Shown: positions 8,566 through 18,436, counted from the first letter of the stretch. The stretch: DNA of 64,000 nt from Exilibacterium tricleocarpae (GCF_007004655.1 NZ_ML660091.1:392259-456258); one strand, 5' to 3'. A program made the numbers and translations. The notes: generated by a model not told the origin, from the sequence alone.

Positions 8566-11241
8566 TCAGCGGAGACTTTTGCTGACCACTTCGTAAACAT
8601 CTTTCGACAGATCCGGTTCGATCAAAATCCGCTCCAGTTCCGACTTCATCAGGATCTGTCGCTGCGGGTCGTACTTCTGCCACTTCGTCAGCGGCGTGGT
8701 CATACGCGCGGCGATTTGCGGATTGAGGCGGTTCAGGACAATGATCTGGTCGGCCAGAAAACGATAGCCGGCGCCGGATTTCAGGTGAAAGTTGATCGCG
8801 TTTTGATTGCAGAAGGTACCGATCAGCGCGCGCACCTTGTTGGGGTTCTTGATGTCGAATCCCGGGTGTTGCAACAGCGCTTTGACCCGCGCCAGCCCCC
8901 CCGGTGCCACACAGCCGGCCTGTACCGATAACCACTGATTGACCACCAGCGGCTCGTGTTGCCAGCGCTGGTAAAACGCCGCCAGCGCCGCCGTACTGGC
9001 GGCAGTGGCGGCGGCGGATGTGCCGTTCACCAGGCAGGCCAGGGCCGCCAGGACGTCGGTCATATTGTCGGCCTGTTCAAACTGCGTGCGGCACAGCTCC
9101 AGACTGTTGTCGTCTTCCCGCAACGCCAGGTAACCCAAAGCGGTGTTTTTCAAACTGCGCCGGGCAATAGCGCCGGCGTCCGCGCGGTAGGCCTCGTCGC
9201 TGCAATTGCCGTGGTAGACCCGTTCCCACTGTTCGGCCAATGCCAGTGCCAGCGCTTTGCGCAGGTGTTGGCGCGCCGCGTGTATGGCCTCCACGTCAAC
9301 GGTGTCGGCCAGTTCGCTCAGATAAGCCTCGGTGGGCAACCGCAACATCAGCGCCACCATGGCCCGATCGAGACTGTCATCGTCGAGTAGCTCGCGGTGG
9401 GCGCTGAGCAGTCGCGGGTCGGCCGGCTCGCGGTGCAATTCACCGGTTTTACCATAGCGGTCGATCAGGTCGCCGATCACCGCCACCCCCAACTGCTGGC
9501 TGGCGTCCCAGCGACAGAAGCCGTCGCTGTCGCGGCTCATCAGGCGCATCAGATCGTCGCGGCTGTAATCGTAATGCAGTTTTACCGGGGCGGAAAAACC
9601 GCGCAACAACGAGGGCACCGGTTTTTCCGCCACGCCTTCGAATACGAACGTCTGTTGCGGTTTGGTGAGTTCCAGCACACAACTGCCCTGATCCGCCTCG
9701 CCAGTGCCTGAGTCGGAGCCGCGCAACCGCAGCGCCAGGGGACCGGCCTCGCCCACCAGTCCCACGGCCAGCGGGATGTGAAAGGCCAGCTTGGTTTCGC
9801 TGTCCGGCGTCGGCGGACAGGATTGACTGACGGTCAGGGTAAACTCTTCCCGCCCGGCGTCGTAAACACCGTCGACCTCAAGCACCGGCGTGCCGGCCTG
9901 GGAATACCAGCGTTTAAACTGACCCAGGTCGCGACCCGAGGCATCCTCCATCGCCTTGACAAAATCGTCGATAGTCACCGCCTGGCCGTCGTGGCGCTCG
10001 AAATACAGGTCCGAACCGCGGCGAAACTGCGCCGCTCCCAACAGGTTGCGAAGCATGCGCACCACCTCGGCGCCCTTTTCATAGATCGTCAGTGTGTAGA
10101 AGTTGGATATCTCGATAAACGACGCCGGTTGCACCGGGTGCGACATGGGCCCGGCATCCTCGGCAAACTGCAGGGTGCGCAACAGCGACACATCTTCCAC
10201 CCGCTTCACCGTAGGCGAGCCCATGTCGGCGGAAAACTCGGCATCGCGAAAGACGGTGAACCCCTCTTTCAGACTCAACTGAAACCAGTCGCGGCAGGTG
10301 ACGCGATTGCCGGACCAGTTGTGAAAGTACTCGTGGGCCACCACGGCTTCAACGCGCTGGAAACCGGCATCGGTGGTCGTCTCCGGTTTGGCCAGTACGC
10401 AGGAGGTGTTAAAAATGTTGAGGCCCTTGTTCTCCATCGCGCCCATATTGAAATCGTCCACCGCCACGATCATAAAAATGTCGAGATCGTATTCGCGCCC
10501 GTAGACTTTTTCATCCCAGGCCATGGCATTTTTCAGCGACGCCATGGCGTGATCGCATTTATCCAGGTCTTTGGCCTCGACAAAGATGCGCAGCGTTACC
10601 TCCCGGCCGCTGCGGGTGGTGAAGGTATCGTCAAGCGCGCAGAGATCGCCGGCCACCAGGGCGAACAGGTAAGCGGGTTTTTTAAACGGGTCGTGCCACC
10701 GGACCCAGTGGCGGCCGCCATCACCCTCACCGCGATCGACCAGATTGCCGTTGGAAAGCAGCACCGGGTAGCGGCTGCGATCGGCGTCGATGGTGGTGGT
10801 AAATTCACTCATCACATCGGGCCGGTCCAGGTAGTAGGTGATTTTCCTGAACCCTTCCGCCTCGCACTGGGTGCAGTACATCGAGTGCGATTTATACAGG
10901 CCTTCCAGGGAGGTGTTTTGCGCCGGTTTGAGGCGGGTTTTACAAGTGAGTTTGAACTGCGCCGGCACCTGCGGCAGCGTCAACAGTTCGTCGGTGAGTT
11001 GATACTCCCGGGGCGCCAGGGGGCGGCCGTCGACGGCCACCTCGATCAGTTCCATGTCCTGGCCGTGCAAGACCAGCGGCGCGCCCGCGGCGGCCTCGGC
11101 GTTGCGTCGCAACATCAGCTCGGCGGTCACGTCCGTCGCCTCCTCGGCCAGCGAAAAGTGCAGGTCGGTCTTGTCAATCCAGTAGTCCGGAGCCCGATAA
11201 TCGCGCAACAAAATGGCGCGCGGTTGGAAGTCTTTCATCAC
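8566..11241 (-). CDS. pepN: Aminopeptidase N, M1 zinc metallopeptidase
   Basis: An 891-residue cytoplasmic enzyme that removes N-terminal residues from peptides. The exopeptidase signature GAMEN lies at 267-271 and the zinc motif HEYFH at 303-307, with the third ligand Glu in LKEGFTVFRD about 19 residues later. The length matches E. coli PepN (about 870). The N-terminal beta domain, catalytic domain and long helical C-terminal domain appear complete. The ATG at 11241 has GAGGAT upstream; the adjacent ATG at 11238 is equivalent. It is the last gene of a yeaC-DUF2797-pepN unit, 36 bp after DUF2797. Confidence 0.97.
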   Translation of the reverse strand: MMKDFQPRAILLRDYRAPDYWIDKTDLHFSLAEEATDVTAELMLRRNAEAAAGAPLVLHGQDMELIEVAVDGRPLAPREYQLTDELLTLPQVPAQFKLTCKTRLKPAQNTSLEGLYKSHSMYCTQCEAEGFRKITYYLDRPDVMSEFTTTIDADRSRYPVLLSNGNLVDRGEGDGGRHWVRWHDPFKKPAYLFALVAGDLCALDDTFTTRSGREVTLRIFVEAKDLDKCDHAMASLKNAMAWDEKVYGREYDLDIFMIVAVDDFNMGAMENKGLNIFNTSCVLAKPETTTDAGFQRVEAVVAHEYFHNWSGNRVTCRDWFQLSLKEGFTVFRDAEFSADMGSPTVKRVEDVSLLRTLQFAEDAGPMSHPVQPASFIEISNFYTLTIYEKGAEVVRMLRNLLGAAQFRRGSDLYFERHDGQAVTIDDFVKAMEDASGRDLGQFKRWYSQAGTPVLEVDGVYDAGREEFTLTVSQSCPPTPDSETKLAFHIPLAVGLVGEAGPLALRLRGSDSGTGEADQGSCVLELTKPQQTFVFEGVAEKPVPSLLRGFSAPVKLHYDYSRDDLMRLMSRDSDGFCRWDASQQLGVAVIGDLIDRYGKTGELHREPADPRLLSAHRELLDDDSLDRAMVALMLRLPTEAYLSELADTVDVEAIHAARQHLRKALALALAEQWERVYHGNCSDEAYRADAGAIARRSLKNTALGYLALREDDNSLELCRTQFEQADNMTDVLAALACLVNGTSAAATAASTAALAAFYQRWQHEPLVVNQWLSVQAGCVAPGGLARVKALLQHPGFDIKNPNKVRALIGTFCNQNAINFHLKSGAGYRFLADQIIVLNRLNPQIAARMTTPLTKWQKYDPQRQILMKSELERILIEPDLSKDVYEVVSKSLR

Positions 11242-11277
11242 TGTATCCTCAAACCTCCGCCCGGCGGCGACGGGCCG

Positions 11278-12111
11278 CTACGCTGTTTCAGCGGCCAGTT
11301 CGACATGATAGGAGGTAAATTTTCTGATATTCAAAACGCCGGTATCCAGCAACAGATACTGGCCCTTGATGCCCAGCAACCGGCCACCGGCGACCGGCTG
11401 TTTATCAAAGTTATGGGTGCTGATTTTGGCCGGGTACTCGAGCACCGGATAACGGATATCCACCGCCGTCGCCGCCAGCGCCTGCACCGCCTGCACACCC
11501 CAGCGCTGTTGTAAATCCTCGATAACCGACGCCGCCTCGCACAGCAGTTGCCGCCCCAGTGAGACCAGGTCTACCGCACCGGCCTCCCCTTTCAACATCG
11601 CCCGCCAGTTGGTTCTGTCGGCCACGAACCGGCGCAGAAAGGCCTCTACCAGTCCCGACTGCTGTCGCGTCTGCACCCGCAACAACGGCAGCGCCTGCAC
11701 CGCTCCCTGGTCGATCCAGCGCACCGGTACCTGGGAGGCGCGGGTAATACCGACTTTCGGACCGGAGGAGTTGGCCAGGTAAACGATATGGTCGGTCATA
11801 CAAAAGCGCGTGCCCCAGTCCGGTTCGCGGCAGGTGCCCTGCGCGAAGTGGCACTTCTCCGGGCTGACGATGCACTGATCACAGCGTGCCAGGCGCTTGA
11901 AGCAGAGGTAGCAATACCCCTGGTTGAAGCTCTTGCGGGTGGCTCGCCCGCAGTGCTGACAAGCGATCGCGCCGCCGTAGCGCAACTCCAGCGAGCCGCC
12001 CAGGTAGCGGTTCAGGGGAACGAGGGTGTCGTCGAGCGGCAGCGCGTAAGTGACAGGTTCTTGCAGTTCCACCTGCATTTTGCGCAGGTGACCGGCGGCG
12101 ATAACATCCAT
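11278..12111 (-). CDS. DUF2797 family protein with cysteine cluster
   Basis: A 277-residue protein. After the first 50 residues comes a cysteine-rich segment (HCGRATRKSFNQGYCYLCF, then RCDQC and later cysteines) that looks like one or two zinc-binding knuckles. A segment beginning WGTRFCMTDHIVYLANSSG follows, characteristic of DUF2797. The function of the family is unknown. It starts one base after the yeaC stop and is followed 36 bp later by pepN, an order I know from Pseudomonas-type genomes, so it is probably in the same transcript. Confidence 0.85.
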   Translation of the reverse strand: MDVIAAGHLRKMQVELQEPVTYALPLDDTLVPLNRYLGGSLELRYGGAIACQHCGRATRKSFNQGYCYLCFKRLARCDQCIVSPEKCHFAQGTCREPDWGTRFCMTDHIVYLANSSGPKVGITRASQVPVRWIDQGAVQALPLLRVQTRQQSGLVEAFLRRFVADRTNWRAMLKGEAGAVDLVSLGRQLLCEAASVIEDLQQRWGVQAVQALAATAVDIRYPVLEYPAKISTHNFDKQPVAGGRLLGIKGQYLLLDTGVLNIRKFTSYHVELAAETA

Positions 12112-12112
12112 G

Positions 12113-12382
12113 CTAGTGCCAGTTCAGGGGCTGCTCGGCGTCGGGCCCGGCCAGCTCGCCGCTGCCGCCACAGTGGGAATGGGTCTTCGGGGGAATATAG
12201 CCGCTGCGCTCGTGCTCCGGCAGGTGCTTGACCTCGTAGGCGATCACCGCCTGCAGGCTGAGCTGGCGCTGCTCGCGGGTCAGGGGGCGGCCGTCAGGCC
12301 ACTTGCCCAGCTCCACCGCCCGCTTCAGGTTGGCGTAGACCTCGGGGGTCAGTGTGTCGAGCAACTCATTGAAATCCATCAC
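12113..12382 (-). CDS. yeaC: YeaC-like DUF1315 protein
   Basis: An 89-residue soluble protein with a conserved N-terminal helical part (NELLDTLTPEVYANLKRAVE) and WPDGRPLTREQ, both typical of DUF1315/YeaC. The tail has H and C residues (THSHCGGSGE), possibly metal-binding. The function is unknown. It begins the yeaC-DUF2797-pepN block and its stop lies one base from the DUF2797 start, indicating coupling. Confidence 0.85.
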   Translation of the reverse strand: MMDFNELLDTLTPEVYANLKRAVELGKWPDGRPLTREQRQLSLQAVIAYEVKHLPEHERSGYIPPKTHSHCGGSGELAGPDAEQPLNWH

Positions 12383-12495
12383 TAAAATCCAAATTCCTCC
12401 ACCGGCACGACGGCGGTCGTGCGATTAATCACCAGCGGCATCCGGCAACACCTGGTCGCCAGCGCGCTAAGTATAGCAATCGCCCTGCGCGCCGA

Positions 12496-13338
12496 CTACG
12501 ACTGTGACGCCTGCCGCCGCGCCGACCAGGTCCCGGCGATAACCCCCACCAGTAAACCGGAAAAATGCGCCGCGTTGGCGATGCCCACCTGCGCCACCCA
12601 AGTCACCACCCCGGACATACACAGCACCAGCCAAAACAACATAAAACCGATGTAACCGGACGGCAGCGCCAACTGTGACACCGGCGCCAGGCGCTGGCGC
12701 AACCAGATATAGCCGATAAACCCATAAATCACGCCGGACATGCCGCCGAACGTCACCGGGCGACTCCAAAGATACTGGCAGGTGTTGGACACCACCGCGG
12801 TGAGGATGATGAAGCCCAACAACCGCCAGGGGCCCATAAAGCTCTCCAGCTTTTGACCCAGCACCCACAACCACAGGCTGTTGAAGACAATATGGAAAAT
12901 GCCGAAGTGCAAAAAAATTGGCGTCACCAGCCGCCATAGCTCGCCTTGCTGAACGACCCGGGGAGCCTCGTAGGTGAGGAAGTAAAGCCAGCCCAGGGTA
13001 CCGTCCAACTCCACGAGCAGGGCACCGCAAATACTCAACACCATCAGGCTCAGGGTCAGGGGCAACTGCTGCCAGGACCGGGCCAGTCGCGCCCAGGGTG
13101 GCGCCGCCGGCAGCGCGGGCGCGGCGCTCGGGTTCACCTCGATGACGATATCGCCGGCGATAAAACGCCGCAGTAACTGCTGCAGCGGCTCCGCATCTTC
13201 GCGCCGCTCGACCCAGATCACCTGCCGCCCCACCTCCTCGGTCACCCGGTGGGCGATCCGCTGCTGGTACAGATAGCGGCTCAGATCACCGAGATCGACG
13301 TCGGCCGGTACGGCAGTGACTTTTACCCAATCTCCCAA
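12496..13338 (-). CDS. glpG: Rhomboid intramembrane serine protease, GlpG type
   Basis: A 280-residue protein with a cytosolic N-terminal domain (residues 1-75) like that of GlpG, then about six transmembrane helices. The catalytic dyad is visible: Ser201 in GGMSGVIYG and His258 in NAAHFSG. The oxyanion-site His149 and Asn153 lie in HFGIFHIVFNSLW. It cleaves membrane-spanning substrates inside the inner membrane. It begins three bases after the upstream phosphatase gene stops, so nadK, phosphatase and glpG form a probable operon. Confidence 0.93.
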   Translation of the reverse strand: MGDWVKVTAVPADVDLGDLSRYLYQQRIAHRVTEEVGRQVIWVERREDAEPLQQLLRRFIAGDIVIEVNPSAAPALPAAPPWARLARSWQQLPLTLSLMVLSICGALLVELDGTLGWLYFLTYEAPRVVQQGELWRLVTPIFLHFGIFHIVFNSLWLWVLGQKLESFMGPWRLLGFIILTAVVSNTCQYLWSRPVTFGGMSGVIYGFIGYIWLRQRLAPVSQLALPSGYIGFMLFWLVLCMSGVVTWVAQVGIANAAHFSGLLVGVIAGTWSARRQASQS

Positions 13339-13341
13339 GCG

Positions 13342-14355
13342 TTAGACCTCCTGCGACCACTGCGGCGGATCGACATAGACCCAGACGAACTTGTCGGTGC
13401 GCAACTGCGACTCACCGTCATAGCGATAGGCCACCAGGCGTCCGTACTTGACAGCACTGTAGTCCAAACAGGCGATATTGGGCCGAATCGGTCGGGGGCG
13501 ACCCTGCAACCAGTAGTGTCCGACAAACAGCGGCGGCTCGGTGGCCCCGTAAGTCAGCAGCTTGGCGCGGTCGGCGCGACTGATGGGCCGATCGGCGATA
13601 TCGTCCGGCAGCGGATCGGGCTGGAAGGCGACATCGCGGTATGTCTGCGGGTCCTGCGCCCAGAATTTGGTGCGGAAAAAGTGCCGCTGATAACCGTCGC
13701 GACTGTGCATGACACCGCCGCCCGGTATTCGCATATCCGTGCCGCGGGTAAGTCGGTCCATGACCTGACCGGCAAAGGAATCTTTCTCCATGGATGCAAT
13801 GACAAAGTCGCGATCGACGCGGTTGTCGGCAAAGCGCTCGCGGTAGGTCTCGATCAGGGTCGCATCCCAGCAGGCGTGTACGACGCGGAAACTCTGCCGC
13901 TCGACCTGCTCCTCCAGAAACAGCGGCAAGGTGAGAAACCAGTCGAGAAACCCGCGCCAATCCTCCGGGTAGTTGGCGAACTGTTCCAGCGTCTCGGCAA
14001 TCAGCCGGTTGTGCCGCTCATTGTGCTCGCGCAGGTAGGCGTGACCGCTGCCGGGGGGACCCGGCGTCGTATAGCCCAGGGCGTTGTACTCATGATTGCC
14101 CATCACCATCTGCGCGGCACCGCCCTCGACCATATCGTAAACAAGGTGCAGGGCTTCGCGAATACGCGGTCCGCGGTCCACCACATCGCCGACAAAAATG
14201 GCCTGGCGCCGGCGATGCCGGTAGACGCCGTCGCGCCGGCTGTAACCCAGACGTTGCAGCAGAAGCTCCAGCGTATTACTGCAACCGTGGACGTCGCCGA
14301 TAATGTCGTAACCCTGAAACGCTTTGGCTATCACGCCATACCTCAAACCGTACAC
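13342..14355 (-). CDS. Calcineurin-like metallophosphoesterase (PrpE/ApaH-like)
   Basis: A 337-residue cytoplasmic phosphatase. The first third carries the full metallophosphoesterase signature: GDVHG, then GDVVDRGP, then GNHE. Histidines later in the chain (for example FVGHYWLQG) complete the dimetal site. This arrangement is shared with serine/threonine phosphatases, PrpE and ApaH. The physiological substrate cannot be told, with diadenosine polyphosphates or phosphoproteins as options. It lies 30 bp after nadK and three bases before the rhomboid gene. Confidence 0.85.
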   Translation of the reverse strand: MYGLRYGVIAKAFQGYDIIGDVHGCSNTLELLLQRLGYSRRDGVYRHRRRQAIFVGDVVDRGPRIREALHLVYDMVEGGAAQMVMGNHEYNALGYTTPGPPGSGHAYLREHNERHNRLIAETLEQFANYPEDWRGFLDWFLTLPLFLEEQVERQSFRVVHACWDATLIETYRERFADNRVDRDFVIASMEKDSFAGQVMDRLTRGTDMRIPGGGVMHSRDGYQRHFFRTKFWAQDPQTYRDVAFQPDPLPDDIADRPISRADRAKLLTYGATEPPLFVGHYWLQGRPRPIRPNIACLDYSAVKYGRLVAYRYDGESQLRTDKFVWVYVDPPQWSQEV

Positions 14356-14385
14356 CCGGCTCCTGTATGTAATGCAACGATAATG

Positions 14386-15267
14386 TCAGTTCACCAGGTG
14401 ACTGCCCCACCCGAGTTTGTTGCGGCATATTTCGTAGAAATTATGGTTGAGTGGATGAATCAAATGTAGCTTATGGGGCTTTTTGTGCACGTGAATTTCA
14501 TCGCCGGGTTCGGTGACCACATGGGTTTGCCCATCGCAGGTGACATGGGGATAAGCGGTGTTCTGCTCTCCGATCAACAGGCGAATTTCGGCGTTGCCGT
14601 CGACGACGATGGGCCGGCTGCTGAGTGTGTGGGGGTACATCGGCACCATAACGATGGCATCCAGTTTGGGGTGCATGATCGGCCCGCCGCCGCTCAGCGC
14701 ATAGGCGGTCGAGCCGGTGGGGGTCGACACGATCATGCCGTCGGAGCGCTGGCTGTAGACAAACTGACCATCGATATACAGTTCAAACTCGATCATGCGG
14801 ATAAATTTGCCGGGGTGAACCACCACATCGTTCAGCGCTTCACCACCGCCGATCAACTGTCCGTTGCGCAACACCGACATATCCAGTAGAAACCGGCTTT
14901 CCATCATGTACTTGCCGGCCAGCACTTCACCGACCTTGACCTCGATTTCCTCGGGGGTGATATCGGTGAGAAAACCGAGCCGGCCGCGGTTGACGCCGAG
15001 CAGCGGCACATTGAACTTGGCCAGCAGCCGCGCCGCCCCCAACAGGCTGCCGTCGCCGCCGACGACAATCACCAGGTCGCAGGATTTGCCGAGATCGTCG
15101 CGGGTGACAGTTTCCATGGTTTGATCCGGCAATACCGAGGCGGTCTCCTCATCCAGGATCACCTCGCTGCCCTGGGTCTGCAGAAAATGAATCAGGCGCT
15201 TAAGGGAGTAGACTGCCGTCTCGCTGCCCAACCGGCCGATCAGTCCGATCCGGGTGAATTCCGCCAT
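14386..15267 (-). CDS. nadK: NAD kinase
   Basis: NAD kinase phosphorylates NAD to NADP. The protein shows the GGDGS motif (VVGGDGSLLGAARLL), NRGRLGFLTDI, and the glycine-rich nucleotide loop STPTGSTAYALSGGGP, so it is complete. The preferred start is the ATG at 15267 (MAEFTRIGLIGR, 293 residues), matching the family's N-terminus. An in-frame ATG at 15285 would add six residues. It is first in an operon with a metallophosphoesterase and a rhomboid protease and divergent from DUF1853. Confidence 0.96.
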   Translation of the reverse strand: MAEFTRIGLIGRLGSETAVYSLKRLIHFLQTQGSEVILDEETASVLPDQTMETVTRDDLGKSCDLVIVVGGDGSLLGAARLLAKFNVPLLGVNRGRLGFLTDITPEEIEVKVGEVLAGKYMMESRFLLDMSVLRNGQLIGGGEALNDVVVHPGKFIRMIEFELYIDGQFVYSQRSDGMIVSTPTGSTAYALSGGGPIMHPKLDAIVMVPMYPHTLSSRPIVVDGNAEIRLLIGEQNTAYPHVTCDGQTHVVTEPGDEIHVHKKPHKLHLIHPLNHNFYEICRNKLGWGSHLVN

Positions 15268-15411
15268 AATAATCTGTCTCTGCAAGTCGGCCCCGCATTA
15301 TAGCGGGAAATGTTAGAATCGGCACACCTGCAGACCGTCTCGACATAACCCCAACGCCGGTGGTACCGACCTGCAACGCCGGCGCGGCACCAGACCAGGA
15401 GCAACCCGGCC

Positions 15412-16335
15412 TTGATTTGGAATGTGTATCACCAGCCGCAGGTGAGGGACCTCGCCTGGTGTCTGTTCAGCCCCCCGCTGATGGCGCAACTGCCCGCCCG
15501 GCACGCCATCGACATCGACGCACGCACAGCGGATACCGCGCAGCGGCGGTGGCTGAGTCAGCTCGACAAGGCACCCGCCCCGCTGCTGCAACACCTGGCG
15601 GATCGCCCGACCCGCCGGCTCGGTATCTACTTCGAGAACCTCCTGTCTTTTTTTTACCGGTCATCGCTGTGCCGGCAGTGCGACCAACTGAGCCTGCGGG
15701 CGCAGAATTTACAGATTGCCGAAGGCGGTAAAACGCTCGGCGAATTCGACTTCCTGCTGCAAAGCCACGCATCCGCACAGGTCTTACATACCGAAGCCGC
15801 GGTTAAATTTTATCTCGGGACACCGGCTGCCGGCGCGGCGGCAAGCGACTGGCGACAGTGGCTCGGGCCGGGCTGTCGCGACCGCCTGGATATCAAACTG
15901 ACGCACCTGATCGACCGCCAATTGCAACTGTCGCGGCAACCGGCGGCGCAGGCGATACTGCGCGCGCGGGATATAGACCCGCAGCAGGTTACGCCGCTGG
16001 CATTGCTGCGGGGCGTGTTGCTCTACCCCGCACACACCAGCGTGCCGGCCCCGACCGGCGCGCACCCCGGACACCTGCGCGGCACCTGGCACTACCTGGA
16101 AGATTTTTTGGCCCGGCAACGTCCGCACGGCTGGGAGTGGTTGCCGCGCTTGCGCTGGCTGGCACCGACCCACCCGGGGCAGGCCGTTCTTTACAGCGCT
16201 GCCGAGGTGCGCCAACACCTGCTCGAACACTTCACCAAACAGCGCCAACCGGTGATGTTGCGCAACCGGACTGCGGCGGCGCCGGACCCGCAGTTGCATA
16301 TGATCGTCCCCGACTACTGGCCCTGGACCACCTGA
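15412..16335 (+). CDS. DUF1853 family protein
   Basis: A 307-residue protein starting at TTG 15412 with the sequence IWNVYHQPQVRDLAWCLFSPPL typical of DUF1853. The middle carries GIYFENLLSFFYR and GEFDFLL, resembling restriction-endonuclease-fold cores, with acidic residues after beta strands. The nuclease-fold remark is my inference; the family has no established function. It is divergent from nadK, a common arrangement in gammaproteobacteria. The 3' end overlaps the convergent cNMP-binding/rhodanese gene by 22 bp. Confidence 0.8.
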   Translation: MIWNVYHQPQVRDLAWCLFSPPLMAQLPARHAIDIDARTADTAQRRWLSQLDKAPAPLLQHLADRPTRRLGIYFENLLSFFYRSSLCRQCDQLSLRAQNLQIAEGGKTLGEFDFLLQSHASAQVLHTEAAVKFYLGTPAAGAAASDWRQWLGPGCRDRLDIKLTHLIDRQLQLSRQPAAQAILRARDIDPQQVTPLALLRGVLLYPAHTSVPAPTGAHPGHLRGTWHYLEDFLARQRPHGWEWLPRLRWLAPTHPGQAVLYSAAEVRQHLLEHFTKQRQPVMLRNRTAAAPDPQLHMIVPDYWPWTT

Positions 16336-17453
16336 CCATTGCGCAGCACATAACTGTGTTCGGTCTCGCGCAGGCGTGCCCAGGACTCCGCATCGAGTGC
16401 ATGGATACCTTCAGCCAGTGCCAGCGTCTGAAAGCCCTGCTGGTTCAGCAGATAGGCCGCGGCGCGGCCGCGGCGCCCGGTATTGCAATAGATAACATAG
16501 CGGGTCGCCTGATTTAACAGCCGCGATTTGATCCGCAGCAGGTTGAGAGGAATATTGACCGCCCTGTGTACATGACTGCGCGCGTACTCCTCTTCGGTGC
16601 GCACATCGATCATCACGGTACCCGCCGCCACTTCGCCGGCCAGTTGCGAGCCCTCGAGCGTATCGACCTCCGGCTCGCGCAGCAACAGAATAAAATCTTT
16701 TTTCTCCAGCCGCATCACCACACCGCCGGTCTGCATAGTCACTGTGGCGTTGCGCACTGCCGCGTTCACCAGCGCGTCCTCGCCGAAACAGCGACCGGGA
16801 CCGATATCGGCCAGCGGCAGCGGCTTGCTGACGCCGTCCGGGGAACGGGTAACGCTGGCGCTGCCTTCCTTAATAAAGTAACAACCGTCGCCGATCTCGC
16901 CCTGGCGCAGTATCACCTCACCGGCATCCACCACCATCGGCGAGAGCCGTGAGAAAATTTGTTGCACATTGATCGGCGGCACTTTGAAAAACAGGTTCGA
17001 CTTTAACACTGTCATCATCCAGTCGACATCTTCGTCCAGGTCGCGCTGGTAGGCTATGTCGACCAGCAGGTATTCGCTGATCTGGCTCCAGGCCAATAAT
17101 TTGTCGAGCGCCTCGCTGTCGAGGCGCAGGATACTGCAATCGGTTTTTGCCACCGCCGTGGCCGCGCGGCGGCGCCGGTGGGCCAGCGGGTAGAGCTGGG
17201 TGCGGGCCGAGGCAATCGTCGAGCGGCCAGCCCCGTCCGCCAGCGCCACATCGCCGTGCAGCAGATAAACGTGAGTGGCATCGCGACTGTCCCGCTCGAA
17301 CAGCACCTGCCCGGCACATACAGTAAGCACGGCACCCGTATCCAGCAGCGCCGCTAAATGGTTTTCGCTCATGCTCTTGAGAGGAACCAGCGACCGGGTC
17401 AGCGCCAGTTCGGGCCGGCTGGGCACAGGGCCGGATTGCGGTGCGTTTAACAT
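16314..17453 (-). CDS. Cyclic-nucleotide-binding domain and rhodanese fusion
   Basis: A 379-residue soluble protein. The N-terminal part has two cNMP-binding-type beta-barrel regions (residues about 25-125 and 145-250, the second with GEIGDGCYFIKEGSASV and GPGRCFGEDALV). A C-terminal rhodanese domain starts near residue 275 (VMIDVRTEEEYARSHVHRAVNIP) and has a catalytic cysteine in YCNTGRRG. It may couple a small-molecule signal to sulfur transfer or thiosulfate chemistry; ligand and acceptor are unknown. Similar fusions are common in gammaproteobacteria. It lies just downstream of the PLP-enzyme gene on the same strand. Confidence 0.9.
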   Translation of the reverse strand: MLNAPQSGPVPSRPELALTRSLVPLKSMSENHLAALLDTGAVLTVCAGQVLFERDSRDATHVYLLHGDVALADGAGRSTIASARTQLYPLAHRRRRAATAVAKTDCSILRLDSEALDKLLAWSQISEYLLVDIAYQRDLDEDVDWMMTVLKSNLFFKVPPINVQQIFSRLSPMVVDAGEVILRQGEIGDGCYFIKEGSASVTRSPDGVSKPLPLADIGPGRCFGEDALVNAAVRNATVTMQTGGVVMRLEKKDFILLLREPEVDTLEGSQLAGEVAAGTVMIDVRTEEEYARSHVHRAVNIPLNLLRIKSRLLNQATRYVIYCNTGRRGRAAAYLLNQQGFQTLALAEGIHALDAESWARLRETEHSYVLRNGQVVQGQ

Positions 17454-17471
17454 GACTGATAATTCACAGAT

Positions 17472-18422
17472 TCAATCGAGGTCAAAGCCCCGGCGTCCCT
17501 GTAACCCTCCCGTATGAATGACAACGATACGCGCCCTCTTCTCAAACTTGCCGAGACTGGCTAAACGCGACAGTCCCCAAAGCATTTTCGCCGTGTAAAC
17601 CGGGTCCAAAAATATACCCGTGTGGGTTTCAAACGCCGCCATAAAGGCACGCAGGTCGGGCGGGAACTTGGCGTAGCCGCCGCCGTGAAAATCCCGGTGC
17701 AGGACCCATCGCGCGGCAGTGGCGCCCAACTCTTTCAATATAGCAGTTATTCGCGCCTCGAGGCTATCCTCGCCGCCGGGGTTTTCCTTGAGCACGGCAA
17801 AGCCGTGGGCCAACACCTGGGCGGGCAGCGCCGAGGCAATCCCGGCCAGGGTCGCGCCGGTGCCGCAGGGCACACACACGTGGTCGACGCCGCCCGGCAC
17901 CTGGGTCAGAATACCCACCGCCAGGGCCCGGCAGCCGAGTGCGCCCAGGCGATCACCGCCCCCCTCCGGCACGCAATAAAACTCTCCCCAGCGTTGCGCC
18001 AGGCGCGCCTGCAGCGCTGCGGTGTGTTTTTCACGGTAATCGGCGCGGGAGAGAAAATCCAGGCGCATGCCCCAGGCCTCGGCGTCGCGCAGCGTGGGAC
18101 TCAGTTGCCGCGGCCGCTCGCCGCGAATCACACCGATGGTGGCGAGTCCCAGGCGCTGGCCCATGGCGGCAAGTGCATGAATGTGATTGGAATAGGCGCC
18201 GCCGAAACTCAGGATCTGCCGCGCGCCCTGCCCGCGGGCCAGGCGCAGATGCTCGTACAGTTTGTAGTATTTGTTGCCGGAGCAGGCGGCATCCACCAGG
18301 TCTTCGCGCTTGATAAATACCTGCAGGCCAGCCGCCGTGAAGTCCGGCCAGTCGATCGGTTGCAGGGGTGTCTGGGCCGCGGCTTGTTGTGGTGATAGCA
18401 GGTCGGTGTTGGCCGTCAACAC
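17472..18422 (-). CDS. ACC deaminase/D-cysteine desulfhydrase-like PLP enzyme
   Basis: A 316-residue fold-type II PLP enzyme. The PLP lysine is in SGNKYYKL and the downstream GGAYSNHIHALAAMG motif is the classical substrate loop; a glycine-rich phosphate loop PCGTGATLAG follows. The family includes 1-aminocyclopropane-1-carboxylate deaminase and D-cysteine desulfhydrase. The sequence does not decide between them, and D-cysteine desulfhydration is more usual in bacteria of this kind. It lies between the coiled-coil gene (14 bp upstream) and the cNMP-rhodanese gene (18 bp downstream), so the three are probably co-transcribed. Confidence 0.88.
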   Translation of the reverse strand: MLTANTDLLSPQQAAAQTPLQPIDWPDFTAAGLQVFIKREDLVDAACSGNKYYKLYEHLRLARGQGARQILSFGGAYSNHIHALAAMGQRLGLATIGVIRGERPRQLSPTLRDAEAWGMRLDFLSRADYREKHTAALQARLAQRWGEFYCVPEGGGDRLGALGCRALAVGILTQVPGGVDHVCVPCGTGATLAGIASALPAQVLAHGFAVLKENPGGEDSLEARITAILKELGATAARWVLHRDFHGGGYAKFPPDLRAFMAAFETHTGIFLDPVYTAKMLWGLSRLASLGKFEKRARIVVIHTGGLQGRRGFDLD

Positions 18423-18436
18423 AGGCGGGGGTGGCC

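Noticed and set aside
9778..11514. 578-codon plus-strand frame antisense to pepN
   Set aside because: It is opposite an intact, conserved aminopeptidase; high GC gives long shadow frames.
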